A stretch of DNA of 23,058 nt from Carex sylvatica (taxonomy: Eukaryota; Streptophyta; Magnoliopsida; Poales; Cyperaceae): positions 1-23,058 of the forward strand of contig CAXKVR010000151.1 in the NCBI GenBank assembly GCA_964058845.1. The letters are read 5' to 3'. The position numbers and the translations under genes were made by a program. This document shows, piece after piece, positions 17,972 to 23,058 of this stretch. The first letter of the stretch is position 1; each line of letters starts with the position of its first letter. The notes beneath the pieces were generated by a model that searched no databases, was not told the DNA's origin, and saw only the letters and a list, made by a program, of their open reading frames with translations.

Positions 17972-19166
17972 GGTCACCTTATGTTAGATATTTGTAGTAT
18001 TTTAGTGTTTTGACATGATCTTGACTTAGATAGTAGAACTAACTTATCTTGGCTTTTGAAGTAGTTAGTGTATGTTATCTTTGGTTTTAGATCTGTTTGT
18101 TAAGCAGTAGCCGTAGACATATGTGATTTGTATATTAAAATGTAAAAATGTTTCTTTGCTCAGTTTATTGTATATGAATTGGTGTTCCTCTTTTAGGTTG
18201 ACTATATATGGAGTATGATGGTAGAGTGAGAGCTCCTACTCCCGTTGGAATTGAAGATGAAACAGGAACTTCAATTAGTGGTTATCAATATATTGCAATG
18301 GATGATGGCTTATTGATTAAACGAGTCCAATTTCAAATTTGGCAATCACAAGAAATAAGTTAATTCAGATTCAGACTAGGAAACACAATCTTTTGACATA
18401 TGTCAATCCATCCATAATCATTTTTCACACTAAATCTTGTCTAACAGCACACACCGGTGGATGCCTTTCCATTTTTTTAAATCTCCCAAAAACTTTCCCA
18501 TTTTTCTTTTATTTACCATTAATAAAAGTTTGGGAAAGCTAAACAAGTCTTTTTCGTCCATTTCTCCTCCCAAACAAATCTAAACAAGTCTAAAATAAAA
18601 CATGTTGTGGTAAAAGAAAAAAAATCTCAACATAAAACAATCTGAAACATATGCCTGGATATGAGGGTTATATTAGTATGAAATCAACCAAAATGTAAGA
18701 CAGCCTTCGACCTTGATATTATGAAATATTGAATTGGGAAAGCAGCACTGACCTCTATTTAAAATTTTGATTAATGTTTTGAAGTTTAGAGAAGAAGAAA
18801 GAAACAAAAGAGGAGAGAAATCGCTGATTCTATTCAAGGGGCCAGCTCCAAAAATTTTATAATACAATTTAACTTAGAAGGCCACAAAATATTCTAAGAT
18901 ACATTTCATTAAAATGCAGCCCCTATAATAATAAACAGTCCAAAACATATTAAATAGCTATTCTGCCAACAGAATTATATGATCATTTCTGCATTTACTA
19001 TATCTTCAATTCTTATACTAATGTGCCGTGTAAATAAGAACAGCACGAAAAATACATATTCTTCTTCTACAATACAAGACATAGTGAAGATTAATTAATT
19101 ACTGCCCCTATTTATATATACCTTCCTGTAGTGAAAACGGGAAAGGTGAAATGAAAGGATGACCAT
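17972..19166. other. Intergenic region between the B3 and kinase genes (convergent)
   Basis: The first few hundred bases are T-rich with TGTATATTAAAATG-type strings and probably form the B3 3' UTR. No coding sequence, RNA gene or transposon end was recognised. Short frames here show no family resemblance. Confidence 0.5.
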
Positions 19167-19290
19167 ATATATATATGACTAATTAATCCTTATAATATTT
19201 ATAGAGGTACAGAACAAGAACATAAAATATATATATATGACTAATTAATCCTTATAATATTTATAGAGGTACAGAACAAGAACATAAAAT
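19167..19290. repeat. Perfect 62-bp tandem duplication in the kinase 3' flank
   Basis: GACTAATTAATCCTTATAAT followed by ATTTATAGAGGTACAGAACA and AGAACATAAAATATATATAT occurs twice back to back with a period of 62 bases and no visible mismatch apart from length of the AT run. It lies about 80-200 bases beyond the kinase stop codon, so it may be in its 3' UTR. Confidence 0.88.
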
Positions 19291-19367
19291 ATATATATGC
19301 ATGTACATATCTCTTATACTTCTAGATTTTACAAAGACACAAGCACATGAAACGAACAAAAAGAGAA

Positions 19368-21617
19368 CTACATACGTTCCTCATGAGACGGAGCCGAACC
19401 AACTTTCATTTGCAAAAACCGTCGCCTACTGAGTACACCTCCTGCATTCTCTGTCATTTTTGCCAGATGCATCATACGCCGTTTTGACGACTCGGAAACA
19501 GTCAGTTCGGCATTGTTTTGATTCTTACTTACCATCAATTCCTCTTGCGGTGCAAAACTTCCCTTTTGCTCTCCGCTTAGTTCGATCTGCTGTTGTGACT
19601 CGTCCTGTCTAATGGAAGTTGCTTTTTTCAATGCCTTTACAACTTGACCCATAGTCGGACGGTCTCGTGCCTGCTTGGCTAGACAGCTATCTGCCAACCT
19701 GGCAATCTGATGTGCTGCTCGCAACTCGTACCGGCCTTCCAATCGTGGATCCATTATTTTTCTGAATTGCTTGGTTTTGACAGGGTATTGTTTGACCCAT
19801 TCCAGGAGTTTCTGTTCATTTTTTGGGCGGTTTCGGTCCAAAGATCGCCTTCCGGTGAGTATCTCATATAGTACCACGCCAAAGCTAAACACATCACTTT
19901 TTGTGGTTAGGTGGCCGGTTTCTATGTAGTCTGGTGCCGCATAGCCATTTGTACCCAAAATCTTTGGTAAAAAGAGAAAGATAAGTGTTAGTAGTTACAA
20001 ATGATAGATTCTATAGTCGAAATCAGGTACAGGGACAAAAAAAAAATTTATGACTACATATTATGAACATTCTTCAAATGTAATGTTATTTAACATGTAA
20101 ATAGACATCAGTATTTTTTGTCAAGACTGCTATCACACCTGCTTGTTACCTATGCATCCACTGGTTAGTATAGGTATTTATCTTAATCAACTAATTGTGC
20201 CTCTCAAATATATAGATGGCTTTACTGAAGGAAAAAATGAGGTACTGTATATAGACATACAGCAGTGGACACATGAGTGTTGCCAAATGTGGGCCCCTCT
20301 CTTGCTAGCCCGAAATCTGACAATTTCGGCCTGTACTGTTCATCCAATAACACATTAGATGCTTTAAAATCACGGTATATCACCTACAAAAAAAGAACAA
20401 AAAAGACTCACTAGAATGGCTAATGAACAAAAGCATGTACCAGCAAATGATACTAACACGGAGTTTGAAAATACAAACCGGAATTTCCAAGCCTTCATGT
20501 AAATATAACAAGCCTTGGGCAGCACCTAATGCAATTTTTAATCTTATATCCCACAGGAGCAAAGGAGAGTCCTTGTTGAACAAATGGTGATCTAGGGTTT
20601 TGTTAGGCATGAACTCATACACTAACAGCCGCTGGGGCCCACGCTCTGCATCCACCGCACAGTATCCAATGAACTTTACAAGATTTGGATGGTTAACTAT
20701 GCATAGCAACTGTACTTCCATCAACCATTGCTTGTGACCCTTTATTTTGAAAATTATAGAGAACTCATTTACAAAGTGTGAATAAAAAAAACGCTATAAA
20801 TAAACTGAAATCACATTCTCAAAAAACAATCCCTCTCTGACTTGTATATTAGATATAATACCCACTCTATAAATAAATACTTTCCCTAGTGATATAGAAA
20901 TATTAAGTGCATTTCAACAACAAAAACAACAAGAATAAAAAGATCTGTAATAACAATTATTATTTTATAAATTTTTCTGTACTATTACAATTGTTAAAAT
21001 TATTGTTGCTTGTGCTTCTATGAGTATATCGTTGTTACCATTACTAAAACAGCAACAACATAATAAAACCGAAAGAATTATAACAACATTGTATTTGTTT
21101 TTCATCCATTTGAAAGTTCACTGTTCTTCATAAGCCATCAATTACATGGGCAGCTCTTGAAAATGGGAATTGAAAACAAACAATAATTAAGAAAATTAAA
21201 TGTGCATTTGAAGAAAATAAATACCTGCAAAGCATTAGGTTTAAGCCTCTTTACCGCAACAACCATACTTCCATCATCCCCATTTCCATCCTTACCCTTT
21301 AGAATCCCCTTATATACAATTCCAGATCCTCCTTCTCCAAGCTTCAATGCTCTGTAGAAATTCTTTGTGGCATCTTTCAAATCCTTGTAATCAAATACTC
21401 TGAAATTGTGGACCCTTTCTTCATACAAATCTGATAAACACCTCAATGGTGTAGCAACGGGATCAACTGATTTCATGGTTCTGGTAATGTGATTTGAATT
21501 GTCAGAAGTGTAGTTTGAATTGGTCGAACTTGAATCGAACGAATTGGGATGAGACAGTACTGATTTTCTTTGGCTTTTGTGCCGGTGCTTCTCTTTGAAA
21601 TAGCAGAAACACTCCAT
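19368..21617 (-). CDS. Receptor-like cytoplasmic kinase, subfamily VII (PCRK1/PBL19-like)
   Basis: Four exons, 21617-21225, 20739-20479, 20383-20261 and 19961-19368, join in phase 0 into 456 residues. The N-terminus [18 protein letters not shown] lacks Gly2, so no myristoylation, but has Cys3 and Cys5 that could be acylated. A Ser/Asn-rich stretch follows, then [19 protein letters not shown], typical of RLCK-VII. Kinase motifs: Gly loop [17 protein letters not shown] (ATP Lys); MEVQLL (helix C Glu); [28 protein letters not shown]; catalytic loop [42 protein letters not shown] (APE is APD); [20 protein letters not shown]. Catalytic Lys, Asp and DFG Asp are all present, so activity is likely. 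Such kinases act beneath pattern-recognition receptors at the plasma membrane in immune signalling; placement with PCRK1/PBL19 is from remembered sequence style. The C-terminal tail of about 90 residues is basic at its end. The start is the first ATG of the exon. Confidence 0.92.
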
Positions 21618-22420
21618 TATTTTATGGTACAGCTTAACAATTTTGCTGTTTTAAAAGACAAAAAGGTTCTTGTTATTTGAGAGAGAAGGATAGAGAGAGA
21701 GAGAGAGAGAGACAGGTTGCTATAAAACAAGGGGACAAGAGGGTCAAGGAGCTCAAAGCTGGGAATTAAATGGATAGAAAACGGATACTAATAAACAAAG
21801 TCAAAGAGATCAAAGCTGGAAATTAAATGACAGGAATAATAAAGCAACTGATGCAGAGCCAGTAAGAAAGCAGAATCATGTTCTCAAGTTTCTGTTGATC
21901 AAGGTAGAGCCTAGAGGGAGAGAGAGAGAATTTCATTTTCTTTCTTTTTTAAATATGAGAAAATTGTACTGTTAAAGAAGCAGTTTATGACTCCTTCAAA
22001 AAATGTAAAGTAGTTCTGACAAGGTAAATCAAATCACCTAAAAAATGTCAAGGGCTCGTTAAGTGAACGAGAAAAATATATATCGGAGATTGGTAAGGAG
22101 TGAGGGAGAGAGTCAGATCAAGTCTCTTTGGCGTTTTTCTTTTCTTTTCTTTTCTTTTCTTTTTCTTTTTACTTCTTCAATGGCACTTTTGTGCAAGAAT
22201 TCAGAAAGAAAAAAAGAGAGATTTCACTTATTTCTCTTTCTCATCATGACTTTGCAATGCTGTTTTTCTTATTTTGAATATCATATAACAATCCTACTAA
22301 ATCCAGTATTGCAAATAATTCCTGGTACCAGAAACCATCATTTAGACCTTTGGATGTTAAGAAACAATAAAAAAAAAACACCAATGAACTGTTACCATAA
22401 TAACTTAAAATAAACATAGC
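21618..22420. other. Kinase upstream region with simple repeats
   Basis: This is the 5' flank of the leftward kinase gene. A GA dinucleotide run at 21692-21712 would be a CT-rich leader element in the sense direction; GA/CT runs are common in plant 5' leaders. A second GA-rich patch lies at 21911-21929, and a (CTTTT)n run at about 22134-22170. No protein-like frame was recognised on either strand. Confidence 0.5.
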
Positions 22421-23058
22421 TAAGACTTCTTAGCATAATATGTGTATTTTTTTTTTGTTAGCATGTATTAGTACTTAATATTGCAATATGTTATTATTTC
22501 GAATAATCCAGAATTAGCACTCAATACAATAAGTTTACTTGTACCATGTGGAACACAAATCGAATTTTTTTTAGGAAGCGTCTAATTATCTACAGATATT
22601 TGTCCACCATTTGTTCACAGAAAAACTATTATTTAACTTGCGTTAATCCTGTAAAATTACTAATTCAATGTTGTAACTTGTATAACAAATATTACAAAAA
22701 AAACAAACTTTAAGTTTCTAACATTCAGCGGGACCACTTTGTGTACTTGTAACTTGCACAACTTGCCAAAACTAATTGTACTTGATGCGAGGCCACTTGA
22801 TGTACTTCTCTAACTTACTGTTAATGACAGTTTTAAAACCTTCTAGAACATTTTAAAATTGAGTCACTTATCAAACTTGCAGTTTTTTCAAAATAATTCC
22901 GAAAATTATACAAAATTATTTTTTTTGAAAAAAAATTCATAATTTTTTTCTTCAATTATTAATATTTATATATGCATCTATATTCTATAAATTAAAACTA
23001 CACATACTGTAAAACATAAAGATGCAAACTATAGAACTTCAATACTGTAAAATTTTCA
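22421..23058. other. AT-rich right flank, no gene recognised
   Basis: Non-coding, very AT-rich after 22840. Two loosely related strings, GGACCACTTTGTGTACTTG (about 22731) and GGCCACTTGATGTACTTCT (about 22791), suggest part of a degenerate repeat, but no element ends could be defined. Confidence 0.4.

Overview
The window looks like a piece of plant nuclear chromosome, most likely from a eudicot. It has intron-bearing genes of plant families with GT-AG introns, AT-rich non-coding DNA, and several plant-type transposons (a Mutator-like element, a hAT-type MITE, a Ty1-copia remnant). Nothing in it is organellar, bacterial or viral in layout. The species cannot be read from the sequence.

Layout, left to right. 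(1) 1601-2999 (+): an intact two-exon gene for the mitochondrial F1-ATP synthase delta' subunit. (2) 3638-6023 (-): a four-exon class II DAHP synthase gene, the first enzyme of the shikimate pathway. It is broken by a 46-bp insertion in exon 2, lacks most of the plastid transit peptide, has an Arg-to-Trp change in the conserved RMG motif, and carries a 329-bp MITE in intron 1. (3) 6.1-8.36 kb: a repeat-rich gap holding a second MITE-like inverted repeat, a 77-bp tandem duplication, and the 3' end of a decayed Ty1-copia element (RNase H remnant, polypurine tract, probable start of the 3' LTR). (4) 8364-12313: a 3950-bp Mutator-like element (MULE) with about 160-bp terminal inverted repeats and a perfect 9-bp target duplication. 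It carries a plant mobile domain (PMD) gene and a MURA-type transposase gene, pointing at each other, both cut off at one internal deletion junction and both carrying stop codons. (5) 12.3-15.0 kb: a possible 5' leader, a 460-bp hAT-type MITE with a perfect 8-bp target duplication, and a G/T-rich degenerate repeat. (6) about 15009-17971 (+): a REM-type B3-domain gene whose last 2.7 kb is a tandem intragenic duplication (two units of about 1.34 kb), giving three B3 domains. (7) 19368-21617 (-): an apparently intact four-exon receptor-like cytoplasmic kinase of subfamily VII, closest by eye to PCRK1/PBL19-type kinases. (8) 21.7-23.06 kb: AT-rich flank without a recognisable gene.

The genes are ordinary plant genes side by side, not an operon or cassette, and no functional link between them is visible. 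The most interesting content is structural. A snap-back, template-switch type insertion broke the DAHP synthase and placed a 33-bp perfect inverted repeat across a splice donor. The MULE with its captured or co-resident PMD gene has exact ends and one internal deletion that removed the 3' halves of both genes. The B3 gene gained a DNA-binding domain by unequal duplication inside the gene.
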